Shown in pieces: positions 50,196 through 58,111 of a DNA stretch of 64,000 nt. The notes under the pieces are model-generated. The model was not told the origin of the DNA. It saw only the letters and a list, made by a program, of their open reading frames with translations, and did no database searches. A program made the translations under genes and the position numbers. Source of the stretch: Ochrobactrum teleogrylli (GTDB taxonomy: Bacteria > Pseudomonadota > Alphaproteobacteria > Rhizobiales > Rhizobiaceae); contig NZ_VEWL01000007.1 in NCBI RefSeq assembly GCF_006376685.1, forward strand, positions 1 to 64,000. The letters are read 5' to 3'. Positions within the stretch are counted from its first letter, which is position 1; each line of letters opens with the position of its first letter.

Positions 50196-51602
50196 TTACA
50201 CGCTGCCCTCATAGCCCGCCTGTTCGTTTTCAAGCAGACGCCGCAACGTCAGAAAGCTGTCTTCGACAATGTTCCTGTCTATCGGTGACGAGAAGGCGAC
50301 GCGCACGCGGTGGTAAATCTGATCGACGCGACCGGCTTTGAATTCGTCCTCATCGTCAATCAGAATGCCGCTTTCATAGGCCGCAGCCTTGAATGTGCCG
50401 GATAGCCATGGCTCGGGCAGTCCCATCCAGAGAAACGGGATATTGGGGCGGGATACGAAATCGAAGCCGGAAAACACGCGGCGCGCTATTTCTTCACGCG
50501 CTCTTGTTTCTATACGGCTTTTTTGGCGGATATCGTCGGCGGCGCCGGACAGCACAAGCTGTGCGCCGGTTTCAGCCAGCAGAAAAGCCACGCCGCCCGT
50601 CATCATCTTGTGCGTGACCTTGACCCGTTGCGCGCAATGCGAAGGGCAGGCGGCCCAGCCGCTGCGTATGCCAGCGGCAACCGCCTTGGAGAGACTAGAC
50701 ACCACGAAAGTGCGCTCCGGTGCAAAGCTTGCCAAGAGCGGAATGTCGCTTTCGCACATGCTGCCGTAAATGTCGTCCTCGATGAGCCAGACATTATACC
50801 GCCGCGCAATATCGGCTATCGCGCGACGGCGCTCCGCCGTCATGGTCGCAAGCGTTGGATTGTGCAGCGTTGGCATGAGAAACGCCAAAGTCGGGTGCTG
50901 CTGGCGGCAGGCACGCTCGAATTCATCCGGGATAAGGCCATATTCATCATGCGCCGCCTGAATAGTGCGACGACCGAGAAGTCGCACCGAACGGCTGATC
51001 TGCGCATAGGTCAGGTTTTCGAACAGAATGCGGTCGCCCGGATTGGTGAAAGCCGTGATGATGGCAATGCTTGCGGCCTGCGCGCCATTGGTGATGACGA
51101 TATTGTCGAGATCCGGCTGCCAGTTGGCCCTGCCGAGCCATTTTTGGCCCGCTTCCAGCCAATGCTGCGGAAACTGACGCGAATAATTGGCGATCTCCTG
51201 CGGAAAATCGCGGTGAATGTCGGCGCTGATCCGCGCCAGCACATCATGCTGGCCGACTTCTGGCGCCGACGTGGAATCAAGCCGGATTTTGCCCGTCGGC
51301 ACGTCAGCGGGTTTCGTGCCGATCAGTCCGGGCGGAACCAGCCCGGATTCGGACGGCTCTTCGCTCAGCACATAGGTGCCGCGCCCGACTTCACCGGTGA
51401 CGAGGCCACGCTCATGGGCAAGCGCATAGGCGCGCCCGATTGTACCGATTGTCACCTTCAAATCGTAAGCGAGATTGCGCTGCGGCGGCAGTTTCACGCC
51501 CGCAGGCAATCCACCATTGCCGATCGCTTCCTCAATGGCATCCGCCAATTGCAGGTAAAGCGGGCCGGTTTTGCTCGATAGGTCAGGAATCCAATTTGTC
51601 AT
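50196..51602 (-). CDS. MocR-type GntR/aminotransferase regulator
   Basis: 468 residues. N-terminal GntR winged helix at about 1-75 (GPLYLQLADAIEEAIGNGGL, then LPPQRNLAYDLKVTIGTIGR). From about 110 a fold-type I aminotransferase domain follows, with ITNGAQAASIAIITAF, the PLP aspartate in WLIEDDIYG and the Schiff-base lysine in VSSLSKAVAAGIRSGW. MocR proteins sense PLP or PLP-amino-compound adducts. It is divergent from a DUF1127 gene with a 9-bp-arm dyad between them. Target and effector unknown. Confidence 0.9.
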   Translation of the reverse strand: MTNWIPDLSSKTGPLYLQLADAIEEAIGNGGLPAGVKLPPQRNLAYDLKVTIGTIGRAYALAHERGLVTGEVGRGTYVLSEEPSESGLVPPGLIGTKPADVPTGKIRLDSTSAPEVGQHDVLARISADIHRDFPQEIANYSRQFPQHWLEAGQKWLGRANWQPDLDNIVITNGAQAASIAIITAFTNPGDRILFENLTYAQISRSVRLLGRRTIQAAHDEYGLIPDEFERACRQQHPTLAFLMPTLHNPTLATMTAERRRAIADIARRYNVWLIEDDIYGSMCESDIPLLASFAPERTFVVSSLSKAVAAGIRSGWAACPSHCAQRVKVTHKMMTGGVAFLLAETGAQLVLSGAADDIRQKSRIETRAREEIARRVFSGFDFVSRPNIPFLWMGLPEPWLSGTFKAAAYESGILIDDEDEFKAGRVDQIYHRVRVAFSSPIDRNIVEDSFLTLRRLLENEQAGYEGSV

Positions 51603-51677
51603 GGTGACAACTTATAAATTGTATCGGTTGCGGAGTCAATTATAGAGTCATTTCACAGCCGATTGATGCCCCTATAT

Positions 51678-51709
51678 CCAGATTTGCCGTGAATCACCTT
51701 CAAATCTGG
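51678..51709. promoter_or_regulatory. Inverted repeat between MocR and DUF1127 genes
   Basis: CCAGATTTG (51678-51686) and CAAATCTGG (51701-51709) are perfect 9-base arms 14 bases apart, 42 bases before the DUF1127 start. Candidate operator for the divergent MocR regulator. MocR sites are often direct repeats, so another protein or an RNA hairpin is possible. Confidence 0.5.
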
Positions 51710-51750
51710 CCCCCCTATGGCATCAGGCGCGCACATGAATGGACGGGACG

Positions 51751-52044
51751 ATGTTTTACTTCAGACTGCAGACAGAGACAATAGATACAATTTCCCCCAT
51801 GCCGGATGCGGATCGTATAAGCGAACTGCCCCGTGGGTTGCATGCTCAGCTGGAGGCTGCGTCGGGGGAAGCGACGGATGCGGGCCTGCTGCGTCGGCTC
51901 TTCAACTGGCTGTCACACAAAAGCATGATGCGTCGCAGTCGCCTCGCGCTGTTCGAAATGACCGAGGAGCAGTTGCGCGATATTGGCCTCAGAAGAAGCG
52001 AAGCCGAGCGGGAAGCGCGCAAGGTACGTTTTCATCTGCGCTGA
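51751..52044 (+). CDS. DUF1127-containing protein 1
   Basis: 97 residues from ATG 51751 (an ATG at 51739 would add four residues). The C-terminal half is the DUF1127 (YjiS-like) module: LFNWLSHKSMMRRSRLALFE, then MTEEQLRDIGLRRSEAEREA. The N-terminal 35 residues (MFYFRLQTETIDTISPMPDA...LPRGLHAQ) are shared with the next gene. DUF1127 proteins are small Arg-rich proteins, some of which bind RNA or affect phosphate and carbon metabolism. Divergent from the MocR gene. Confidence 0.8.
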   Translation: MFYFRLQTETIDTISPMPDADRISELPRGLHAQLEAASGEATDAGLLRRLFNWLSHKSMMRRSRLALFEMTEEQLRDIGLRRSEAEREARKVRFHLR

Positions 52045-52259
52045 AATTCCCAAACCCGCTCCGGGCTTACGCGCGTGCAGGAACATGCCTGCAATCGTCG
52101 AGTTCTATATGAGCAGTATCGAAATAATGGCTATGGCAAAATAGCGAGGCAGAAATCCAGCGCAAGTACTTGTAATTGTTCATATTGGTGAATTTGGTAG
52201 CATCCTAATTATCAATCCATTCGCATGAAGCTAATGTTTGAAAAGAGGAGGCTGCTGTA

Positions 52260-52514
52260 ATGAACTACATCAGGCCAACCAATGATGTGATTGACGCAAT
52301 TACTATTCTGCCGGAAGTCGATATTGCGAGTGATTTAAGCAAGGGCTTGCGCGCTCGGTCAGTTTCGGTTGTGCCGCACAGGATACGCAAGGCTTGGACA
52401 GGGCTTGTCGATAAAGTCCGGGCATCTTCGTCAAGACGTCGGACCCGGAAGATGCTTATGGAGCTGGACGATAGACAGCTTAAAGACATTGGCATCAGGC
52501 GGGACGAAATCTGA
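52260..52514 (+). CDS. DUF1127-containing protein 2
   Basis: 84 residues, with AGAGGAGG twelve bases before ATG 52260. The N-terminus MNYIRPTNDVIDAITILPEV, then SDLSKGLRAR, parallels the preceding gene (M.Y.R....ID.I...P..D..S.L..GL.A). The C-terminus RTRKMLMELDDRQLKDIGIR is the DUF1127 module with the usual DIGI/LRR end. A tandem paralog, 215 bases after the first copy; probably separately transcribed. Function unknown. Confidence 0.85.
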   Translation: MNYIRPTNDVIDAITILPEVDIASDLSKGLRARSVSVVPHRIRKAWTGLVDKVRASSSRRRTRKMLMELDDRQLKDIGIRRDEI

Positions 52515-52615
52515 AGCTTTGAAACGGGAAGCGACCGCCTGCGCTGCCAAGAACGAATTCGATGTGAAGAACTGAAACACACATTCGCTGTCGTCGACAG
52601 CTGTTATAGAGATGA

Positions 52616-52650
52616 CCCCTCCCGCATTTTTGCGGGAGGGTTTCAATTTT
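52616..52650. terminator. Bidirectional terminator after DUF1127 gene 2
   Basis: CCCTCCCGCA (52617-52626) pairs with TGCGGGAGGG (52631-52640) with a TTTT loop, then TTTCAATTTT. It is shared with the convergent lipoprotein gene, which ends at 52649. Confidence 0.88.
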
Positions 52651-53047
52651 AGCAGCCCTTCTGGCCAGATGCCCAGCGGTTGACGTCACTGAGAATGCGG
52701 TTGCCGTGGCTTTCCTGGAGCATCGGGCCGAAGGTTTCGACACGGGCGGGATTGCCTTCCGCCTGAACGACTAGCAGCGGGCGCGCTGCCGGATTGTGCC
52801 CCGGCACGACGAGGATACGCGGACGACCGCTGAAAGAATTGAGTTCCGGCGCCAGCGAATAGCTGCGGAAATCCTTGTCCTTCGATTTGAACCAGCAGCT
52901 GTTGGCTGCCAGTGCAATGCGTTCCATCGTCGGTAGCGCAGCCTTGCTGACATTCTGCGTGACTGGTCCACTGGCTGGGCGCGGCGTACAGGCCGCAAGA
53001 AGCGCAATCGCAGGCAAGGCGATGAAAGCGATGGTCTTTTTCGTCAA
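52649..53047 (-). CDS. Small lipoprotein of unknown function
   Basis: 132 residues if started at the TTG at 53045-53047, which has TTTGGAG eight bases upstream; an in-frame GTG at 53072-53074 gives 141 residues but lacks a site. The lipoprotein signal TKKTIAFIALPAIALLAAC places the lipidated Cys at residue 20. The mature part includes SCWFKSKDKDFRSYSLAPEL and a C-terminal Cys. No family is recognised. Presumably sorted by the Lol system encoded at 31979-33978. Confidence 0.7.
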   Translation of the reverse strand: MTKKTIAFIALPAIALLAACTPRPASGPVTQNVSKAALPTMERIALAANSCWFKSKDKDFRSYSLAPELNSFSGRPRILVVPGHNPAARPLLVVQAEGNPARVETFGPMLQESHGNRILSDVNRWASGQKGC

Positions 53048-53136
53048 GAAACGAACTCCAAAAGGGCGTGCCACCGGGGAGGACTGGAGGCGCGCAGAGG
53101 GGGAATAATGACAGGAAGGGGCGGCGCAGCGGGCTC

Positions 53137-53784
53137 TCAGGCCAGCTGCGGCATGAAGGCTTTTAGTCCATCGCTCATCTCGTTCCAGATGCGCTCAAAA
53201 GCCGGATGTTGCTTTGCCTTCGCGGCATAGGCATCGAATTTTGGAAACGCGTCCAGCAAATCCGGCTTTCCCGAAAGCTTCTTCAACGGTTCCATGAGAA
53301 AGCGCACCGGCAGCAGCCAGGCATCAGCCAGCGTCGGCTCTTCGCCAACGGCATAAAACGTATCCGGGAGGCGATGTTCGATCACCGAAAGGCCGGTATT
53401 CAGTTTTTCGAACAGGCGGTCGATGGTTGCGCTGTCACGCTCCGGTTTGCTCAGCAGGATGAACAGCTTCATCGCCGGTCCAAGAACTTCCAGTTCCACA
53501 ACGCGGGCCAGAAGCCGGATCAGCGCGCGCTGGCGCGGCGTGCCGGGCAGGAGCGGCTTTTCAGGAAAATGATCTTCGAGATATTCGGCAATCACAACGG
53601 CTTCAAAAAGCGTTTCGCCGGAACTGGTAATCAGCACGGGAACACGGCGCAAAGGCGTGATTTCACCGAAATCGGCCGGGAAGGGATAGGGCAGTGTGAT
53701 CGGCTTGAAAGGCAGGTCCTTCAGATAGAGAACGCTGCGCACGAAAGCGGAGTAAGGAGACAGAGGCCGAGAATAAAGCTGCAT
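53137..53784 (-). CDS. Glutathione S-transferase family protein
   Basis: 215 residues. The N-terminal thioredoxin-like domain starts MQLYSRPLSPYSAFVRSVLY; the Ser-Pro-Tyr-Ser segment occupies the usual catalytic position. It includes VPVLITSSGETLFEAVVIAE (cis-Pro and the SES-like glutathione contact). The C-terminal helical domain includes PTLADAWLLPVRFLMEPL, the N-capping motif. Substrate unknown. It lies between the lipoprotein and purQ within the segment that splits the pur genes. Confidence 0.87.
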   Translation of the reverse strand: MQLYSRPLSPYSAFVRSVLYLKDLPFKPITLPYPFPADFGEITPLRRVPVLITSSGETLFEAVVIAEYLEDHFPEKPLLPGTPRQRALIRLLARVVELEVLGPAMKLFILLSKPERDSATIDRLFEKLNTGLSVIEHRLPDTFYAVGEEPTLADAWLLPVRFLMEPLKKLSGKPDLLDAFPKFDAYAAKAKQHPAFERIWNEMSDGLKAFMPQLA

Positions 53785-53972
53785 GATTTTGTCCCCCCGA
53801 TTCGGTTGCCAAGGAATTCTCCGAAGGCAAAACTGCCACGAATGCAGGCGACAAGCTAGACTGGTTTTCGTTGCCGAGGGTGCGGGCAGGGAACGTTATC
53901 TTACCGGCAATGCAATTCGGTGAAGAAAATGAAAAAGGGCGGCCTTATAGCGACCGCCCTTTTCGAAACTTA

Positions 53973-54644
53973 TCAGGCTGCGATGCCCAGCGCGCCCGCA
54001 AAAAGCGCCCGCCCATCGTCGCCGCCATGGGCCGCTTCGATCAGATTTTCCGGATGCGGCATCATGCCAAGCACATTGCCGCGCGCATTGACGATACCGG
54101 CAATATCATTGACCGAACCGTTTGGATTGGTGCCTTCCGCATAACGGAACACGACCTGACCTTCGCCTTCGATACGCTTCAGCGTCTCGGCATCGGCGAA
54201 ATAATTGCCGTCATGATGCGCGACCGGGCAGCGGATGATCTGGTTCGGCTGATAGCCACGGGTGAAGGCGGTGTTCGCATTGCTGACTTCAAGCTTCACT
54301 TCGCGGCAGACGAACTTAAGCGACGCGTTGCGCATCAGCGCGCCCGGCAGCAGTCCGGCTTCAACGAGAATCTGGAAGCCGTTGCAAACGCCCATGACCA
54401 TGACGCCCTTGTCGGCCTTCTCACGCACGGCCTGAAGAACCGGCATACGGGCAGCAATTGCGCCGCAGCGCAGATAGTCGCCGTAGGAGAAGCCGCCGGG
54501 GATGAGGATCAGGTCGACATCGTCCGGAATGCTGGTGTCGGTCTGCCAGACAGTGACAGGAGCCTGACCGGTGATCTTGGTGAGCGCTGCGATCATGTCG
54601 CGGTCACGATTGAGGCCGGGAAGGAGAATGACAGCGGATTTCAT
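53973..54644 (-). CDS. purQ: Phosphoribosylformylglycinamidine synthase subunit PurQ
   Basis: 223-residue glutamine amidotransferase that supplies ammonia to PurL. Catalytic Cys in [19 protein letters not shown] (near residue 87), and the His-Glu pair in [15 protein letters not shown] near the C-terminus. Early [13 protein letters not shown] is also conserved. It follows purS by 24 bases with AAAGGAAGCAGACGCCC before the ATG. Confidence 0.95.
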   Translation of the reverse strand: MKSAVILLPGLNRDRDMIAALTKITGQAPVTVWQTDTSIPDDVDLILIPGGFSYGDYLRCGAIAARMPVLQAVREKADKGVMVMGVCNGFQILVEAGLLPGALMRNASLKFVCREVKLEVSNANTAFTRGYQPNQIIRCPVAHHDGNYFADAETLKRIEGEGQVVFRYAEGTNPNGSVNDIAGIVNARGNVLGMMPHPENLIEAAHGGDDGRALFAGALGIAA

Positions 54645-54668
54645 GGGCGTCTGCTTCCTTTGTTTGGC

Positions 54669-54911
54669 TCAGCCGATGGCGATGGAATAATCTTCGATCA
54701 CCGTATTGGCGAGGAGCTTGTCGCACATGGCCTTCAGGTCTGCTTCGGCCTTGGCCTTGTCGGTGCCTTCGAGTTCGAGGTCGAAAACCTTGCCCTGACG
54801 GACCGAATTGACGCCGGCGAAACCGAGGCTGCCGAGTGCGCCGACGATAGCTTTGCCCTGCGGGTCCAGAACGCCGTTTTTCAGTGTAACGGTGACGCGT
54901 GCCTTGATCAC
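54669..54911 (-). CDS. purS: Phosphoribosylformylglycinamidine synthase subunit PurS
   Basis: 80 residues: KARVTVTLKNGVLDPQGKAI and GFAGVNSVRQGKVFDLELEG are the PurS pattern. It bridges PurL and PurQ in the three-part FGAM synthase. It lies 120 bases downstream of purC. Confidence 0.94.
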   Translation of the reverse strand: MIKARVTVTLKNGVLDPQGKAIVGALGSLGFAGVNSVRQGKVFDLELEGTDKAKAEADLKAMCDKLLANTVIEDYSIAIG

Positions 54912-55031
54912 TCTTAAGTTCCTGTAGCTCTAGATTTGGTTCTTACAACTTCAGATGAAAATCTGGAATTGCCTGTCGCGAACGAAACAGCCCGGAAGGT
55001 GTCTGTCTTGGCGGCTCCCGGGCCGATCGGA

Positions 55032-55796
55032 TTACTTCACAAGCACAGGGCCGGAAGGACGGGGCGAGTCATTCTCGTTCATGATGCCGAGACGGCGCGC
55101 CACTTCCTGATAGGCCTCGACCAATCCGCCCATATCGCGGCGGAAACGGTCCTTGTCGAGCTTGTCATTGGTATTGATATCCCAGAGACGAGCCGAGTCC
55201 GGGGAGATTTCGTCGGCGACGACGATACGCATCATGTCGCCTTCCCACAGACGTCCGCATTCGATTTTGAAATCGACAAGCTGGATGCCAACGCCAAGAA
55301 ACAGACCGGAAAGGAAGTCGTTGACGCGAATGGCAAGCGCCATGATGTCATCGATTTCCTGCGGGCTGGCCCAGCCGAATGCCGTGATGTGTTCTTCGGT
55401 GACCAGCGGGTCTTCGAGCGCATCGGCCTTGTAATAGAACTCGATGATCGAGCGCGGCAGAACCGTGCCTTCCTCGATGCCGAGGCGCTTGGACAGCGAG
55501 CCTGCTGCAACGTTGCGGATCACGACTTCAAGCGGAATGATTTCCACTTCCTTGATCAGCTGCTCACGCATGTTGAGACGGCGGATGAAGTGGGTCGGAA
55601 TTCCAATGCGGTTCAGCTGCGTAAAAATATATTCGGAAATGCGGTTGTTGAGTACACCCTTTCCGTCCACGACTTCGTGCTTTTTCTTGTTGAACGCGGT
55701 TGCATCGTCCTTGAAGAACTGGACAAGCGTTCCTGGCTCGGGGCCTTCGTAAAGAATCTTGGCCTTGCCCTCGTAAATACGGCGGCGACGGTTCAT
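55032..55796 (-). CDS. purC: SAICAR synthetase (PurC)
   Basis: 254 residues; converts CAIR plus aspartate to SAICAR. It starts [20 protein letters not shown] and has the conserved [20 protein letters not shown] (shown as GIQLVDFK here) and [10 protein letters not shown] motifs. First gene of the purC-purS-purQ group on the minus strand; its promoter region holds a Bru-RS-like repeat farther upstream. Confidence 0.96.
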   Translation of the reverse strand: MNRRRRIYEGKAKILYEGPEPGTLVQFFKDDATAFNKKKHEVVDGKGVLNNRISEYIFTQLNRIGIPTHFIRRLNMREQLIKEVEIIPLEVVIRNVAAGSLSKRLGIEEGTVLPRSIIEFYYKADALEDPLVTEEHITAFGWASPQEIDDIMALAIRVNDFLSGLFLGVGIQLVDFKIECGRLWEGDMMRIVVADEISPDSARLWDINTNDKLDKDRFRRDMGGLVEAYQEVARRLGIMNENDSPRPSGPVLVK

Positions 55797-55923
55797 GGCT
55801 TTTCTCGGATTTCCATATCTATGGTGATCGGCTCTAAGCCGCTATTCTCGCGGGCTACCTATAGCAAATAAGGGCTTTTAACAATCCTGCTTCGTGCCCG
55901 TTCCCCCGTTTTCGGTGATTCTG
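55797..55923. other. purC upstream region
   Basis: Gene-free and should contain the purC promoter. Together with the repeat at 55924-56023 and the zeta-subunit leader it makes up a 358-base gap. No clear -35/-10 pair is seen. Confidence 0.35.
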
Positions 55924-56023
55924 AAACGCGTTTCGATCCGATTCTATCAGCCTGGCACTCCAATCCTTTGTTTTGGTGCGCATCTTCTCCGAAAACGGTT
56001 TTACCCTTTTCGGGATGCGTTCT
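55924..56023. repeat. Bru-RS-like palindromic repeat, copy 3
   Basis: Begins AAACGCGTTTCGATCCGATT and ends CTTTTCGGGATGCGTTCT, with GCGCATCTTCTCCGAAAACG in the middle. It is the most diverged of the three copies in the window. It lies between divergent purC and the ATPase zeta gene. Confidence 0.72.
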
Positions 56024-56154
56024 CATGCAAGATTATGGACGAACAGCAAGAAATTGATTTGCCGCTCTTGTATAATCTTGCGCCCCTTGCCAGCTTTAGG
56101 CAAGAGAATGGGTGACGATCTCATTCCTAATGGCAGTTGTTGGGAGTTTTGTGA

Positions 56155-56478
56155 ATGACGACAGGTATGGATGATCGCCGCGATGCTTTCGAAAAGAAAT
56201 TCGCGCACGATGCTGATTTACGCTTCAAGGCCGAAGCGCGCAGAAACAAGCTCCTCGGATTGTGGGCTGCCGAGCGTCTTGGCAAAAAGGATGGCGAGGC
56301 CGAGACCTATGCCCGCGATGTCATAGCAGCCGATTTCATCGAGGCCGGTGATGACGATGTGTTTCGCAAGATCCGCACCGATTTCGACGAAGGCGGTGTC
56401 ACCGATAGCGACGAAACGATCCGCGAAAAAATGCAACTGTTCCTAGAGGAAGCGATCCGTCAGATACAGCAGGATTGA
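56155..56478 (+). CDS. F1-ATPase inhibitor subunit zeta (DUF1476)
   Basis: 107 residues: DDRRDAFEKKFAHDADLRFK, ARRNKLLGLWAAERLGKKDG and a C-terminal four-helix part ending EEAIRQIQQD. This is the alphaproteobacterial zeta subunit, whose N-terminal segment inhibits ATP hydrolysis by F1. GGGAG lies eight bases before ATG 56155. Divergent from purC and followed by a strong terminator. Confidence 0.93.
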   Translation: MTTGMDDRRDAFEKKFAHDADLRFKAEARRNKLLGLWAAERLGKKDGEAETYARDVIAADFIEAGDDDVFRKIRTDFDEGGVTDSDETIREKMQLFLEEAIRQIQQD

Positions 56479-56481
56479 TAT

Positions 56482-56523
56482 CATGGGGTGGAAGTGCGGC
56501 TAGTGCTTCCACCCCATTTTTAT
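56482..56523 (+). terminator. Terminator after the zeta subunit
   Basis: ATGGGGTGGAAG (56483-56494) pairs with CTTCCACCCCAT (56506-56517), 12 bp, followed by TTTTATTT. Very strong. Confidence 0.95.
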
Positions 56524-56571
56524 TTACCTGCTATTGTGAAATGCCGTTCTTATGAAATGAAGGAAATTCCT

Positions 56572-57333
56572 ATGTCCCTGTCTTCGCGTCTGCGTGCCGG
56601 TGAAACCGTGCTCTCCGCGTGGTCGTCTCTCCCTGAGCCGCTGACGGTCGAAATCCTTGCACACACCGCCTTTGACGCCGTGACGCTGGACATGCAGCAT
56701 GGCGGTCATGACGAGGCGAGTGTGCTGCGCAGCGTCGGTCACGTGCTGAATGCCGGAAAGCCGCCGGTGGTGCGTATTCCGGTGGGACGCTTCGACATGG
56801 CAAGCCGCGCACTGGATTTCGGCGCGGAGGCGGTGATCGCTCCAATGATCAATTCCGCCGAAGATGCGCGCAAGTTCGCAGCAGCCATGAAATATCCGCC
56901 GGTGGGCGAACGTTCATGGGGTGTTTTCCGCGCCAATGCCGATTATGGCACACCCGGCTCCAACGATTATCTGACCACGGCAAATCAGGACACGCTGGCT
57001 TTCGCGATGATCGAAACGCGTGACGCTTATGATGCGCTGGATGCCATTCTCGATGTGCGCGGCATTGACGGTGTCTTCGTCGGCCCCGCCGATTTCTCGA
57101 TTGCCTGGAGCAATGGACGCGAGGCCAACCCAAATTCCGACGCCATTGTCGAGCCGATCAGCAATATTGCGCGCAAAGCCGCTGCCGCTGGCAAGATCGC
57201 AGGTATTTACTCACCGTCGCCGGAATTTGCGCGACGCTATATTCCGCTGGGTTTCCGTTTTGTGACGGTCAGCAATGAGGGCGGCTATCTCCGTCTTGCT
57301 GCACAACAGCTTGTGGATGCCGTTCGCGCCTGA
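56572..57333 (+). CDS. HpcH/HpaI-type aldolase
   Basis: 253 residues from ATG 56572 (MSLSSRL), with AAGGAA before it; the longer frame would start inside the zeta terminator. Class II, metal-dependent pyruvate aldolase fold: VTLDMQHGGHDEASVL (the DxEHG-like strand with Gln in place of Glu), GAEAVIAPMINSAEDARKF, AMIETRDAYDALDAI (metal Glu) and GVFVGPADFS (metal Asp). It probably cleaves or forms a 2-keto-3-hydroxy acid such as 2-keto-3-deoxy sugar acids. No catabolic operon is next to it. Confidence 0.87.
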   Translation: MSLSSRLRAGETVLSAWSSLPEPLTVEILAHTAFDAVTLDMQHGGHDEASVLRSVGHVLNAGKPPVVRIPVGRFDMASRALDFGAEAVIAPMINSAEDARKFAAAMKYPPVGERSWGVFRANADYGTPGSNDYLTTANQDTLAFAMIETRDAYDALDAILDVRGIDGVFVGPADFSIAWSNGREANPNSDAIVEPISNIARKAAAAGKIAGIYSPSPEFARRYIPLGFRFVTVSNEGGYLRLAAQQLVDAVRA

Positions 57334-57357
57334 TTTCAGCTTGCTTTGTTGACTACC

Positions 57358-57386
57358 AAAAAGGCGGGTTCAAACCCGCCTTTTGT
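57358..57386. terminator. Bidirectional terminator after the aldolase
   Basis: AAGGCGGG (57361-57368) pairs with CCCGCCTT (57375-57382) around a short loop, with flanking A and T runs. It is shared with the convergent hydrolase gene ending at 57388. Confidence 0.93.
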
Positions 57387-57387
57387 T

Positions 57388-57963
57388 TCAGTGCTGCTTG
57401 GGTGCTTGTAGCTGCGTCATAAACTCCGCAAACACCATGGAGCCTTCCGGCCATGGTCCGTGACCGGAATCCGCGTTGATATGACCGGACTCGCCCGCAT
57501 CGATCAGCATGGCGCCCCAATCCTTCACGACATCTTCGGCGGCTTCGAAGCTTGAGAAAGGATCGTTGCGGCTCACGACCGTGATGGTCGGGAAGGGCAA
57601 CCGTTCGCGCGGATAGGGGCCGAAGGTCATCAAATGCTTCGGGCGGATGCTTTCGTTCGAAACATCTGGCGGGGCCACGAAAAATGCGCCCGCGATCTTG
57701 TGCTGGATCAACGGCACGGCGTGCAGGGCTGTGGCCACGCCGAGAGAGTGCGCAACCAGCACTACCGGCTTGGTGGCCGCATTCGCCGCCTTGACGACTT
57801 CGCCCACCCAATCGTCGCGAACCGGCTTCGACCATTCGGCCTGCTGCACGCGGCGCGCTGTCGAGAGCTTGCTCTCCCAACGGGTCTGCCAGTGGTCGGG
57901 GCCGGAATTGGTGTAACCGGGGATGATGAGGATATCTGCGTCTTTGACTTTCATAGCCCCCAT
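57388..57963 (-). CDS. RBBP9/YdeN-type alpha/beta hydrolase
   Basis: 191 residues (start at 57963; MKVKDAD at 57954 is an alternative). Opens DILIIPGYTNSGPDHWQTRW, the RBBP9-family start, and has the nucleophile elbow VVLVAHSLGVATALH. The catalytic Asp is probably in SRNDPFSSFE and the His in ADSGHGPWPEG. A cytosolic serine hydrolase of unknown substrate. Confidence 0.87.
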   Translation of the reverse strand: MGAMKVKDADILIIPGYTNSGPDHWQTRWESKLSTARRVQQAEWSKPVRDDWVGEVVKAANAATKPVVLVAHSLGVATALHAVPLIQHKIAGAFFVAPPDVSNESIRPKHLMTFGPYPRERLPFPTITVVSRNDPFSSFEAAEDVVKDWGAMLIDAGESGHINADSGHGPWPEGSMVFAEFMTQLQAPKQH

Positions 57964-58111
57964 TTAGATTGCCTTTGTGACTTCTTCAAGCACCGGCGAT
58001 GCCGCTGAATGTTACGAATGATGAACAGCCTGTTCTCAGATCGCGATCTTGTGAACGATCCCGCAAACAGCGATGTTTAGCGGGAACAGAACGCGAAGGA
58101 GAGCACAGGTC

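Noticed and set aside
51678-51709. Inverted repeat before DUF1127 gene 1 as a terminator
   Set aside because: No gene reads into it from either side (the flanking genes are divergent), and C-runs, not T-runs, follow; an operator or leader is more likely.
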